A stretch of 64,000 nt of DNA from Robiginitalea biformata HTCC2501 (GTDB taxonomy: Bacteria; Bacteroidota; Bacteroidia; Flavobacteriales; Flavobacteriaceae): contig NC_013222.1 of NCBI RefSeq assembly GCF_000024125.1, forward strand, positions 2,807,501-2,871,500, written 5' to 3'. The notes beneath the pieces are model-generated. The model was not told the origin of the DNA, did no database searches, and was given only the letters and a program-made list of their open reading frames with translations. Below, one piece after another: positions 43,262 to 51,608 of this stretch (position 1 is the first letter of the stretch; each line of letters begins with the position of its first letter). A program made the translations under genes and the position numbers.

Positions 43262-44122
43262 TTAGAACTGGAACACCCGGCTCAGGTTAAAGCCGAAATA
43301 AACAACCCCCTCGGACCAGTCCCCCACCGCATTGCCGAGGAAACCGCTCTCAAAAGTTGGCTGGGCATTCGTGAAGTGAAGCTGGAAAACGTGTCCGCCC
43401 GTTTCGATGTCCACCCCAATGGACAGGGGGTTTACGAAGGGCGAGCCGGATGCCCGGTTCAGGTGCCAGCCGTAATCGACGTTGAGGCTCCAGTGTTTCC
43501 CGATTTTATACCGTCCCCCAATACCAAGCGCCCACTGGGAATTATCCTGAGGGGCGTAGTCCACATATCCTTCGTGGAAATACGTGGGCATCAGTTGGAG
43601 GGAAAGCCGTTCGTTGAATTTCCGTGAAATCAGGACTTGCTGCGTATAGGATACCCGGTCCGAAAAATCGACGGGGATGGTCAGCAGGTCTTCGTCCAGC
43701 TGCGTATTGATCGCCAGTTGGCTGTATCCCACCACCGTCACCGGGACCCCGGCCTGTTGCTGCAGCATCCGGTATTTCAGGGAAAGGTCGTAGGTCTTGT
43801 TAAAAGAACTCCTGGAAACCGAAATGTTGAACCCATCGGATACCCCGTAGAGGAAATGCAGGCGGGTATTGGCAAAATCCAGGCCGAAAAAATCGTCGAA
43901 TCCGTTGCTGATGCTGCCAAAGCGGTGGGATACCACAAAGTAAAACTCCCGTTTGGAAAGGAGTTTTGTGGATTCGAAGTTGACGATTTTAAGGCCTTTA
44001 AAAGCGGCCTCTCCGAGTTGGGTGGTGTCTTCCTTGTCGATAGTGGCGAGCAGGTCGTCCTGCCCGTTGACCCCGAGATGCAAGGCGCAAGCCAGGCACA
44101 AAAGGCTGATTGTTTTTTTCAT
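43262..44122 (-). CDS. DUF5777 family beta-barrel protein
   Basis: A 286-residue outer-membrane protein: signal peptide (MKKTISLLCLACALHLGVNGQ), then alternating beta strands rich in Tyr/Phe ending in a C-terminal aromatic (NLSRVFQF), as expected for a small barrel. The segment EFYFVVSHRFGSISNGFDDFFGLD is typical of DUF5777. It is divergent from the mono-haem lipoprotein and YceI genes, and I recall these three families occurring together in other Bacteroidota. Function unknown. Confidence 0.82.
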   Translation of the reverse strand: MKKTISLLCLACALHLGVNGQDDLLATIDKEDTTQLGEAAFKGLKIVNFESTKLLSKREFYFVVSHRFGSISNGFDDFFGLDFANTRLHFLYGVSDGFNISVSRSSFNKTYDLSLKYRMLQQQAGVPVTVVGYSQLAINTQLDEDLLTIPVDFSDRVSYTQQVLISRKFNERLSLQLMPTYFHEGYVDYAPQDNSQWALGIGGRYKIGKHWSLNVDYGWHLNRASGSPFVNPLSIGVDIETGGHVFQLHFTNAQPTFESGFLGNAVGDWSEGVVYFGFNLSRVFQF

Positions 44123-44265
44123 AGCGGTTGTTTTAAGGAGCCGGCCCTCAGTACCCGGGGGGCCATACGGAAACCGGCCTTTTTTACGTTAAACATACTA
44201 AATAATTCAATGGGCGGATGGTTTCCCTGCCCGGACAACCGGTGGGAAATCCGGTGAACAGAAGC

Positions 44266-44288
44266 AACCAAAAGCGTATTCAGGCGTC
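44266..44288 (+). promoter_or_regulatory. possible ECF-type promoter before the cytochrome-YceI pair
   Basis: AAC (44266-44268), 16 nt, CGTC (44285-44288), followed by TTTTT. Spacing and core are the same as in the promoter of the ECF sigma operon at 30451-30475. No TAnnTTTG element is present in this 249-bp gap. With only seven fixed bases, several such matches are expected by chance in a window this size, so position is the main support. Confidence 0.35.
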
Positions 44289-44371
44289 TTTTTGAAAAGA
44301 GGAATCGATTCGCAGTTACCTGACTATAAAGGACGTAGTTGGGAAAATCGAACAACCTATCTCAAGACGCT

Positions 44372-44785
44372 ATGAAAAAAATGAAGGTAATCCTGGGGGC
44401 AGTCGCGCTGGCTGCAGTGGTATCCTGTTCCAAGGGCGGGGACTCCGACCCTGTGAACGACCCGCCCGTAAACAACCCGGGCAACGGCTCGGGCGATGAT
44501 TCAGGCGACGGTTCCGGGGACGGTGCCGGGACAGACCCCGTATCCTACCAGGCAGACATTGCACCCATTATGAGTTCGAGCTGTACAAACTGTCACGGCG
44601 ACCCGCCCACCCAGGCGGCCCCGATGGCCCTGGTAACCCTTGCGCAGGTACGCAGCGCCGTGGAAGACCGGGGACTGATTTCCAGGATCAACAGCACGTC
44701 CAACCCCATGCCGCCCGACGGCCGGTTGCCTCAGGCAACCCGCGACCTGATACAGGCCTGGGTAGACCAAGGATTCCCGGAATGA
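44372..44785 (+). CDS. mono-haem c-type cytochrome lipoprotein
   Basis: A 137-residue lipoprotein (lipobox VVSC, Cys19). A 30-residue Gly/Asp/Ser/Pro linker (about 23-54) is followed by a small haem domain with C71-x-x-C74-H75 (CTNCH) and a possible axial Met113 in NPMPPDG. The arrangement (PIMSSSCTNCHG ... MPPDGRLP) resembles planctomycete-type cytochrome c domains. The ATG at 44372 gives the best signal peptide; further in-frame ATGs lie at 44339 and 44381. The stop overlaps the yceI start by 4 bp, so the two proteins are made together. Confidence 0.85.
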   Translation: MKKMKVILGAVALAAVVSCSKGGDSDPVNDPPVNNPGNGSGDDSGDGSGDGAGTDPVSYQADIAPIMSSSCTNCHGDPPTQAAPMALVTLAQVRSAVEDRGLISRINSTSNPMPPDGRLPQATRDLIQAWVDQGFPE

Positions 44786-45348
44786 AGAAACTGCTCCTGC
44801 TTTGCTGCCTGCTCTGCCTCGGCGCTCCCGTTAGCCGCGCACAGGATCTGTGGACTACAGAGACCGGCATCGTTCATATCAATGCTTCCACCCCCCTGGA
44901 GGATATCGATGCCACGAACGACCGGGTCAATGCCATCCTCCGCCACGGCGACGGAGCCTTTGCCGTGGTCATGCTGATCCCGGAATTCCGGTTCCGCCGG
45001 AAATTAATGCAGGAGCACTTTAACGAAAATTACATGGAGTCAGACAAGTTCCCGAAAGCGACCTTCAGCGGAAAGATCTCGGGCCACGCCGATATGGCCC
45101 CCGGGGATACCCGCCAGTGCCGTATAGCGGGAACGCTCACGGTTCACGGAGTGGCCCGGGAGCGCGTGGTGGAGGCGGAAATCCGCCGCACGCCCAGGGG
45201 GTGGCGAATCCATTCGGATTTTACAGTCCGCACGGCCGACCACGATATTGACATCCCCAAAATCGTCTTCACCAAGATTGCCGAAGAGGTTGCGGTATCC
45301 CTGGATTTTGACCTGGACTCCGAAAAGGATTCGGGGCCCGGGGAATAA
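44782..45348 (+). CDS. YceI family periplasmic protein
   Basis: A 188-residue YceI-like lipocalin-fold protein with a signal peptide (MKKLLLLCCLLCLGAPVSRAQ). The family binds polyisoprenoid or similar lipids. The segments FNENYMESDKFPKATFSGKI and GTLTVHGVARERVVEAEI are characteristic. It is translationally coupled to the cytochrome gene. It ends 7 bp from the convergent carB stop. Confidence 0.9.
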   Translation: MKKLLLLCCLLCLGAPVSRAQDLWTTETGIVHINASTPLEDIDATNDRVNAILRHGDGAFAVVMLIPEFRFRRKLMQEHFNENYMESDKFPKATFSGKISGHADMAPGDTRQCRIAGTLTVHGVARERVVEAEIRRTPRGWRIHSDFTVRTADHDIDIPKIVFTKIAEEVAVSLDFDLDSEKDSGPGE

Positions 45349-45355
45349 GAGCCGC

Positions 45356-48208
45356 TTACTTGCTCAGGTACATTTTCCGCCGGGAATACAGGTTGTAGAA
45401 CTCGTCGTCTTTCAGGCTCTCGATAAACAGGATGCTCTCTCCCGTACTCTTCATCTCCGGCCCCAGGTTCTTGTTGACGTTGGGGAATTTGTTGAAGCTG
45501 AATACGGGTTGCTTGATGGCAAAGCCTTCCAGTTTCGGATTAAATTTAAAGTCCTTCAGCTTGTTTTTCCCCAGCATGATCCGCGTGGCGTAATTTACAT
45601 AGGGCTCCCCATAGGCCTTGGCAATAAAGGGCACCGTACGGGACGCCCGGGGGTTTGCCTCGATGATGTAGACCATGTCGTCCTTAATGGCGAACTGGAT
45701 GTTGATGAGCCCGACCGTATTCAGCGCCAGGGCGATCTTCCGGGTATGGTCCTTGATCTGCTGCATCACAAATTCCCCGAGGTTAAACGGCGGCAGGGTG
45801 GCATTCGAATCGCCGGAGTGGATTCCGCAGGGTTCGATGTGTTCCATGATCCCGATGATATAGACATCCTCCCCGTCGCAAATAGCGTCCGCCTCGGCCT
45901 CGATGGCCCCGTCCAGGTAGTGATCGAGTAGCAGCTTGTTGTTTGGGATCTTCCGGAGCAGGTCCACGACATGCGCTTCGAGTTCCTCCTTGTTGATGAC
46001 GATCTTCATCCCCTGGCCGCCCAGCACGTAGGAAGGCCGCACGAGCAATGGGAATTTGAGTTCATCGGCGAGTTGCAGCGCCTCGTCTGCGCTTTCCGCC
46101 ACCCCAAACTGCGGATAGGGGATGTCGTTGTCTTTCAGCAGTCGGGAGAAACTCCCCCGGTCTTCGGCCAGGTCCAGGGACGCAAAGCTGGTGCCCATGA
46201 TGCGGATGCCGTATTTATCGAGCTTTTCCGCCAGTTTCAGGGCCGTTTGCCCGCCGAGCTGCACAATGACCCCTTCGGGTTTCTCGTGCAGGATGATGTC
46301 GTAGATGTGCTCCCAGAATACCGGCTCGAAATACAGCTTGTCCGCCGTGTCGAAGTCCGTGGAAACGGTTTCCGGGTTGCAGTTGATCATGATGGTCTCG
46401 TAACCGCATTCCGCAGCGGCCAGCACCCCGTGTACGCAGCAGTAGTCAAACTCGATCCCCTGTCCGATCCGGTTGGGCCCGGAACCGAGCACCACGATCT
46501 TCTTCCGGTCTGTGACCTCGCTGTCGTTGGCCACATACCGCTTCCCGTCGGCTGTCTCGATCTCTTCCTCGAAGGTGGAGTAGTAATACGGGGTTACCGC
46601 CTGAAATTCGGCTGCGCAGGTATCTACCAGCTTGTAGACCCGTTTGATGTCCAGGGCCATCCGCTTGGCGTGGACCTCGCTCTCCCAGCAATCGAGCATA
46701 TGGGCAATCTGCCGGTCGGCAAAACCTTTTTGTTTCGCCTCCAGCAGCAGCGCCTTCGGCAGCGTTTCTACGGTATAATTCCCGATTTCCTTTTCCAGTT
46801 CATAGAGCTCCTCGTATTGTTTGAGGTACCACATATCGATTTTGGTGATCTCGTGGATGCGGCTCAGCGGTATTCCCAGTTGGATGGCATCGTAGATCAC
46901 AAATACCCGGTCCCAGCTGGGATGGGTGAGCTTGTCGATGATCTTGTCGTAGTCCCGATACCCCTTGCCGTCAGCTCCGAGACCGTTCCGCTTGATTTCC
47001 AGGGACTGGGTTGCTTTGTGAAGGGCTTCCTGGAAGGATCGGCCGATTCCCATCACCTCCCCTACTGCCTTCATCTGCAGTCCGAGCGTCCGGTCGGCGC
47101 CCTCGAATTTGTCGAAATTCCAGCGGGGAATCTTAACGATTACGTAGTCCAGAGTGGGTTCAAACAGGGCCGAGGTGGACTGGGTGATCTGGTTGTCCAG
47201 CTCGTCCAGGTGGTAGCCGATGGCCAGCTTGGCGGCCACCTTGGCAATGGGATAACCCGTCGCCTTGGAAGCCAGGGCCGAAGACCGGGATACCCGCGGG
47301 TTGATCTCGATGGCAATGATATCCTCCTTCTCGTCCGGGCTTACCGCAAACTGTACGTTGCATCCGCCCGCAAAGTCCCCGATGCTGCGCATCATGTGGA
47401 TGGCCATGTCCCGCATCCGCTGGAAGGTGCGGTCCGAAAGCGTCATGGCCGGGGCCACGGTTACCGAGTCGCCCGTGTGGATCCCCATCGGGTCCATATT
47501 CTCGATGGTACAGATGATGACCACGTTGTCGTTTTTGTCGCGCAGCAATTCCAACTCGTATTCCTTCCACCCCATCATCGCCTTGTCGATCATCACCTCG
47601 TGGATGGGGGAAGTCTCCAGTCCGACGCTTAAAAGGTTGTCGAAGTCCTCGGGTTTGTAAACGATGGAGGCCCCGGCTCCCCCCAGGGTATAACTGGCCC
47701 GGATAACGAGCGGAAAGCCGTATTCCTGTGCGATTTCCTTACCCTGCAGGAAGGAGGTGGCTGTGGCCTGCGGCGCCATGGCCACGCCGATGCGGCTCAT
47801 CAGATCCCGGAATTTCTCCCGGTCTTCGGTAATGTTGATCGCATCGATGTCCACACCGATGATTTCAATTCCGAAATCCTCCCAAATGCCTTTGTCTCCT
47901 GCCTCGATACACAGGTTCAGGGCTGTCTGTCCCCCCATGGTGGGCAGGACCGCATCGATTTCCGGGTGCTTTTTGAGCACCTCCAGGATGGACTTGGTGG
48001 TCAGGGGCAGCAGGTAAACGTGGTCGGCCATGGACGGGTCCGTCATGATGGTGGCCGGGTTGCTGTTGATCAGTACGGTTTTGATCCCGTCCTCCCGGAG
48101 CGACCGGAGTGCCTGGGAACCGGAATAATCAAACTCACAGGCCTGGCCGATGATAATTGGGCCCGAACCGATAATCAACAGGGTTTCTAGATCTTTTCTT
48201 TTGGGCAT
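45356..48208 (-). CDS. carB: carbamoyl-phosphate synthase large subunit
   Basis: A 950-residue ligase that makes carbamoyl phosphate from bicarbonate, ATP and glutamine-derived ammonia, for pyrimidines and arginine. Two homologous ATP-grasp halves are visible: LIIGSGPIIIGQACEFDYSG at the start and VVLGSGPNRIGQGIEFDYCC near residue 560, each followed by ATP-binding motifs. The C-terminal allosteric MGS-like domain of the 1073-residue E. coli enzyme is largely absent, which is usual for the 950-residue Bacteroidota form. carA is not nearby. A -7-like TACTTTTG lies inside the rpmH terminator just upstream. Confidence 0.96.
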   Translation of the reverse strand: MPKRKDLETLLIIGSGPIIIGQACEFDYSGSQALRSLREDGIKTVLINSNPATIMTDPSMADHVYLLPLTTKSILEVLKKHPEIDAVLPTMGGQTALNLCIEAGDKGIWEDFGIEIIGVDIDAINITEDREKFRDLMSRIGVAMAPQATATSFLQGKEIAQEYGFPLVIRASYTLGGAGASIVYKPEDFDNLLSVGLETSPIHEVMIDKAMMGWKEYELELLRDKNDNVVIICTIENMDPMGIHTGDSVTVAPAMTLSDRTFQRMRDMAIHMMRSIGDFAGGCNVQFAVSPDEKEDIIAIEINPRVSRSSALASKATGYPIAKVAAKLAIGYHLDELDNQITQSTSALFEPTLDYVIVKIPRWNFDKFEGADRTLGLQMKAVGEVMGIGRSFQEALHKATQSLEIKRNGLGADGKGYRDYDKIIDKLTHPSWDRVFVIYDAIQLGIPLSRIHEITKIDMWYLKQYEELYELEKEIGNYTVETLPKALLLEAKQKGFADRQIAHMLDCWESEVHAKRMALDIKRVYKLVDTCAAEFQAVTPYYYSTFEEEIETADGKRYVANDSEVTDRKKIVVLGSGPNRIGQGIEFDYCCVHGVLAAAECGYETIMINCNPETVSTDFDTADKLYFEPVFWEHIYDIILHEKPEGVIVQLGGQTALKLAEKLDKYGIRIMGTSFASLDLAEDRGSFSRLLKDNDIPYPQFGVAESADEALQLADELKFPLLVRPSYVLGGQGMKIVINKEELEAHVVDLLRKIPNNKLLLDHYLDGAIEAEADAICDGEDVYIIGIMEHIEPCGIHSGDSNATLPPFNLGEFVMQQIKDHTRKIALALNTVGLINIQFAIKDDMVYIIEANPRASRTVPFIAKAYGEPYVNYATRIMLGKNKLKDFKFNPKLEGFAIKQPVFSFNKFPNVNKNLGPEMKSTGESILFIESLKDDEFYNLYSRRKMYLSK

Positions 48209-48238
48209 GGGGAAGCGAACTTTTTGGAGTTAGTGGAC

Positions 48239-48272
48239 AAAAAAAAGGTGCTACTTTCAAAAGTAACACCTT
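48239..48272 (-). terminator. terminator of rpmH
   Basis: A 13-bp stem (48245-48257 with 48260-48272, one U-G pair) followed on the minus strand by a run of U (48239-48244). It separates rpmH from carB. Confidence 0.85.
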
Positions 48273-48296
48273 CAGATTTTATGATTGGGTACACCA

Positions 48297-48455
48297 TTAT
48301 TTTTTATGCCGTGGCTCAGAGGATACGCTCAGTTTTTTACGTCCTTTGGATCTTCTGCGGGCCAGCACTTTCCGACCGTTGGCTGAAGCCATGCGCTCGC
48401 GAAAGCCGTGTTTGTTTTTCCTTTTCCTTTTGGAAGGCTGAAATGTTCTTTTCAT
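48297..48455 (-). CDS. rpmH: 50S ribosomal protein L34
   Basis: A 52-residue basic protein, [20 protein letters not shown] followed by [21 protein letters not shown], the complete L34 signature. The ATG at 48455 is certain; a longer in-frame reading from 48548 would run through the promoter and is wrong. It is followed by a strong terminator and preceded by a consensus promoter. It is not next to rnpA or dnaA here, as is usual for Bacteroidota. Confidence 0.97.
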   Translation of the reverse strand: MKRTFQPSKRKRKNKHGFRERMASANGRKVLARRRSKGRKKLSVSSEPRHKK

Positions 48456-48512
48456 CTTGAATCTTTTTCCGCTTGATGGATTAAGGCCCGGAGCCTCTTG
48501 AAAATCTGGGCG

Positions 48513-48542
48513 CAAATATACGAAGAGTTTTGGCAATCCCAA
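48513..48542 (-). promoter_or_regulatory. promoter of rpmH
   Basis: TATATTTG (48513-48520) preceded by TTG (48540-48542) with 19 nt between, on the minus strand; perfect consensus, 57 bp before the rpmH ATG. Confidence 0.8.
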
Positions 48543-48575
48543 ATGCAAATAAATTTTTTTTCGAATAGTTTTTAG

Positions 48576-48583
48576 TACTTTTG
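48576..48583 (+). promoter_or_regulatory. -7 element for the DUF6263 gene
   Basis: TACTTTTG, 28 bp before the ATG at 48612. No TTG at -33 (the region is a T-run). It is divergent from the rpmH promoter. Confidence 0.45.
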
Positions 48584-48611
48584 CGGCAGCCGTTTAAACG
48601 CTGCCAATCCC

Positions 48612-49511
48612 ATGTCCAAGGCCCTGTTTTTAGCACTTTTCACCCTGTTTTTGACCGGTAGCACCACCGCCCAGGAAAAGTTGGGGTACTCCTTGCAGAA
48701 AGGGGATGTATTCACTGTGGAACAACAGTCGGAACAAAACGTTTTCCAGGATGTCGGCGAAACGGGCCACCAACTGACCAATCGGGTGACTGCCGTACTC
48801 GAGTTCCAGGTTCGGGAAGTCAAGGACAGCACCTATGTGCTGGTGATGCGGTTCAGGGACCTGTTCTTCCGGATTGAAAGCAGTTCGCAAGGGCAACTGC
48901 TCGACGTGCGCGCCCGGGAACCCGGCAGGACGGATCTGCGCTCCCGCCTCTTCCGCAACCTGATGGATGTACCCGTAACCATGGAACTAACGCGCAGCGG
49001 CGAGGTGCTGTCCGTTACCGGGGGAGACGGCCTGGTGGATGGCATGCTGGATGGCACGGGCCTGATGGCGGGAGCCGAACGCACAGCCCTTAAGGAAAGC
49101 CTGCTGGCTGACTACAGTTCGGAGGCCCTGGCGGCCAGCTTCGAACAATTGACCTATTTTTATCCGGATCGCGCGGTGCGCTCCGGTAGCAAGTGGACAA
49201 ACCGGCACGAGGGCAAGCTCCAGGCGGCAAACACTTGGAAACTGGATACCGTGGCAGGCGGCAGCGCCTCCATCAGCGGCCAGGCAACCATTCTGCTGCG
49301 GGAACATCCGGAATCGCCCGGGAGCGCCCTGCAGGGCAAACAAAACATGCTGGTAAAGACGGAAGCCGGCAGCGGCTTTTTGCTTAAAATGGTCGTCTCC
49401 GGAGAAGCCTCCGGTCAGACGCCACTCGGCGCCCCGGGGACAGATCCTGTACCCACAAGGGTTCAAATGAAAAGTATCTACACGCTAATAGACCACAAAC
49501 ATGTTCAATAA
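48612..49511 (+). CDS. DUF6263 family exported protein
   Basis: A 299-residue protein with a signal peptide (MSKALFLALFTLFLTGSTTAQ). It then has a repetitive beta-rich body (EKLGYSLQKGDVFTVEQQSEQN, VTAVLEFQVREVKDSTYVLVM) consistent with DUF6263 of Bacteroidota. No catalytic motif. The stop overlaps the next gene by 11 bp. Function unknown; probably periplasmic. Confidence 0.78.
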   Translation: MSKALFLALFTLFLTGSTTAQEKLGYSLQKGDVFTVEQQSEQNVFQDVGETGHQLTNRVTAVLEFQVREVKDSTYVLVMRFRDLFFRIESSSQGQLLDVRAREPGRTDLRSRLFRNLMDVPVTMELTRSGEVLSVTGGDGLVDGMLDGTGLMAGAERTALKESLLADYSSEALAASFEQLTYFYPDRAVRSGSKWTNRHEGKLQAANTWKLDTVAGGSASISGQATILLREHPESPGSALQGKQNMLVKTEAGSGFLLKMVVSGEASGQTPLGAPGTDPVPTRVQMKSIYTLIDHKHVQ

Positions 49512-50016
49512 AAACATCAAAATCGTCCTGGCTTTTTTGATAACCGGGTATGCCGGATACCAGTTCTACGAAGGTGAAATCGGCAATGGCATTATGTTGG
49601 TGCTTTTGGCACTCATTTTTGTCTTCCTGTATTTTCGAAATGAATTGATCCTCCTCGCGTTTTTGCGTATGCGGAAACAGGACCTTGAGGGTACCGAGAA
49701 ATGGCTTGGGAAAATCCGCAACCCAAAGGCGGCCCTGACCACCAAACAACAAGGCTATTACGAATACCTCCACGGGATTATCTACTCCCAGAAAAACCTG
49801 ACGCAGGCCGAAAAGCACTTTCGCAAGGCCCTGAAACTCGGGTTAAACATGGATTACGACGTTGCCATGGCGAAACTCAGCCTGGCCGGGATCGCCATGC
49901 AGAAACGGCGGAAACGGGAGGCCACCACGCTCCTTTCCGAGGCCAAGAAACTCGATAAAAACAACATGCTTAACGAGCAGATCCGCATGATGCAGCAGCA
50001 GCTGAAACGGATTTGA
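49501..50016 (+). CDS. membrane protein with C-terminal TPR-like repeats
   Basis: A 171-residue protein: two membrane helices at residues 5-20 and 28-46, a basic loop, then helical TPR-like repeats in the cytoplasm (YEYLHGIIYSQKNLTQAEKHF, AMAKLSLAGIAMQKRRKREA). It overlaps the DUF6263 gene by 11 bp and is probably its operon partner. Partner proteins unknown. Confidence 0.78.
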   Translation: MFNKNIKIVLAFLITGYAGYQFYEGEIGNGIMLVLLALIFVFLYFRNELILLAFLRMRKQDLEGTEKWLGKIRNPKAALTTKQQGYYEYLHGIIYSQKNLTQAEKHFRKALKLGLNMDYDVAMAKLSLAGIAMQKRRKREATTLLSEAKKLDKNNMLNEQIRMMQQQLKRI

Positions 50017-50108
50017 TAATTTGGGAATTTGGAAATGCGTTTAACGGGCGATGCCGTAAATTGGCCGCGGGAAATTCCCGGGGTGCAGTCCTGGAGCCAG
50101 GAGGCCCG

Positions 50109-50171
50109 GAGCCGGTTTTAGAGCAAGGGGGACCAGAGCCGGTTTTAGAGCAAGGGGGCCCAGAGCCGGTT
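50109..50171. repeat. 27-bp tandem repeat across the cls stop codon
   Basis: Copies at 50109-50135 and 50136-50162, plus 9 bp of a third. Read on the minus strand each full copy encodes NRLW(A/S)PLL followed by TAA. The copies differ at one base of the Ala/Ser codon. The real cls stop is at 50145-50147; the outer copy lies beyond it. Confidence 0.9.
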
Positions 50172-51608
50172 GAGGGATTCCTGTAATTTTCGGGAGATCC
50201 CCCGTTCCTCCCAGCGTTCGAGTTCCACTTCCTCAGACTCTTCCAGGTCGCGGAGAAAGACCTCCTTCAACTGTTTAGCTTTGGTCTTGCTGTAAAGCAG
50301 GGCATTGATTTCGAAGTTAATCGAGAAACTCCTGTAATCCATATTGGCCGTCCCGATGCTCGCGAAGGTGTCGTCCATGACCAGCGTCTTGGCATGCACA
50401 AACCCCTTGTTATACCGGAAGATACGCACCCCGGAACGCAGCATCGATTCGATATAGGAATCCGTGGCGTACTGGGCTGCCCACGAATCGGACTGGTACG
50501 GGATGATTACCCGGACATCCACGCCGGAGCGGGCCGCCGTGGTCATGGCGGTCATGATGGAGGCATTCGGTATCATGTAGGGCGTGGTGATATACACATA
50601 CTCCCGGGCCGTATTGATGGCCGTAAACAGCGCCTCCATGATATTCGCGTAGTCGGAATCCGGGCCGCTGGCGGCAATCTGGACAGCTACCGGGTCCTGG
50701 GAATCGGGTTTGGTATCCGGGAACAGGTTCTTTTGGATCGAGGTAATGTCATCGGATACAAAATCCCACGACAGTAAAAAGCTCGCCTGGAGGGAACCCG
50801 TTGCCGGCCCCCGGATCCGAAGGTGGGTGTCCCGCCAAAACCTCGGGTTGCTCAGGGAGTTGTCGTATTTCCTGCGGATATTGATCCCCCCCACATAGCC
50901 TGTAATCCCGTCAATCACGATGATCTTCCGGTGGTCCCGATAGTTGAATTTACCCGTAAACCGGGTGAACAAAACAGGCATGAATGGAAAATGCTCCACC
51001 CCGCATTCCGTCATGCGCTTCTTGGTGCTACCGGAGAGTTTACTCCCCACATCGTCGTAGATCACGCGCACGGTAACCCCTTCCCGGGCCTTACGGCAAA
51101 GCATGTCGATGATCGGGAGCCCGGTCGCATCGTCGTAGAGCACAAAATACTCCAGGTGGATATGGTCGGTCGCTTTTTCAAGGTCTTCCAGCAAACGGGG
51201 GAATTTGGCCTCCCCGTTAATGAGGATTTCCACGTCATTTTCATACGTCAGGACAGCGCGGTCATTGTAGTGCAGCAGTTGATACACCCGATAAAGGCCG
51301 GGGCCGAACCGCTGTTCAAAATCGGTTTGCTGGTCCGGGGTCATCCCGAATTGCTCCCGCCAGTCTTTTAGCCGGGTATTATCGGTGAGGTACTTCTTTT
51401 CGAAAATTTTATTTTTCCGGTGGTCGATCCCGAAGAGGTAATAGACCAGCAACCCCAAAAACGGCAAAGTAGCCAGGGCAAAGAGGTAGGTAAGCGTTTT
51501 AACCGGATTGTCGTTCTTGAGCAGGACCGTTACGGCAATAATAATGGCCAGCAGGTAGTTGACCAGCAGGAGGTAGGCCCAAAGATTGTCCTGCAGATAG
51601 TCCGACAT
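50145..51608 (-). CDS. cls: cardiolipin synthase
   Basis: A 487-residue inner-membrane phospholipase D-family enzyme that joins two phosphatidylglycerols to make cardiolipin. Two N-terminal membrane helices (residues about 10-60), then two HKD motifs: HRKIIVIDG and HAKTLVMDD. The C-terminus ends NRLWAPLL, and this last segment with the stop codon is duplicated downstream. The start overlaps the stop of the lytic transglycosylase gene by 1 bp (TGATG). Confidence 0.95.
   Translation of the reverse strand: MSDYLQDNLWAYLLLVNYLLAIIIAVTVLLKNDNPVKTLTYLFALATLPFLGLLVYYLFGIDHRKNKIFEKKYLTDNTRLKDWREQFGMTPDQQTDFEQRFGPGLYRVYQLLHYNDRAVLTYENDVEILINGEAKFPRLLEDLEKATDHIHLEYFVLYDDATGLPIIDMLCRKAREGVTVRVIYDDVGSKLSGSTKKRMTECGVEHFPFMPVLFTRFTGKFNYRDHRKIIVIDGITGYVGGINIRRKYDNSLSNPRFWRDTHLRIRGPATGSLQASFLLSWDFVSDDITSIQKNLFPDTKPDSQDPVAVQIAASGPDSDYANIMEALFTAINTAREYVYITTPYMIPNASIMTAMTTAARSGVDVRVIIPYQSDSWAAQYATDSYIESMLRSGVRIFRYNKGFVHAKTLVMDDTFASIGTANMDYRSFSINFEINALLYSKTKAKQLKEVFLRDLEESEEVELERWEERGISRKLQESLNRLWAPLL

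Noticed and set aside
45971..47632. A 553-codon open frame opposite carB
   Set aside because: carB is unmistakable on the minus strand. The opposite frame is rich in Val, Gly, His and Asp in the pattern of a complementary-frame shadow.
45356..48208. carB considered truncated (950 versus 1073 residues in E. coli)
   Set aside because: Both ATP-grasp halves are complete and the gene ends cleanly. The shorter form is usual for Bacteroidota as far as I know.
32254..50171. The two short tandem repeats (32254-32316 and 50109-50171) considered as CRISPR or mobile-element traces
   Set aside because: Units are directly adjacent with no spacers, there are no cas genes, transposase or target-site duplications, and the units are copies of the gene ends.
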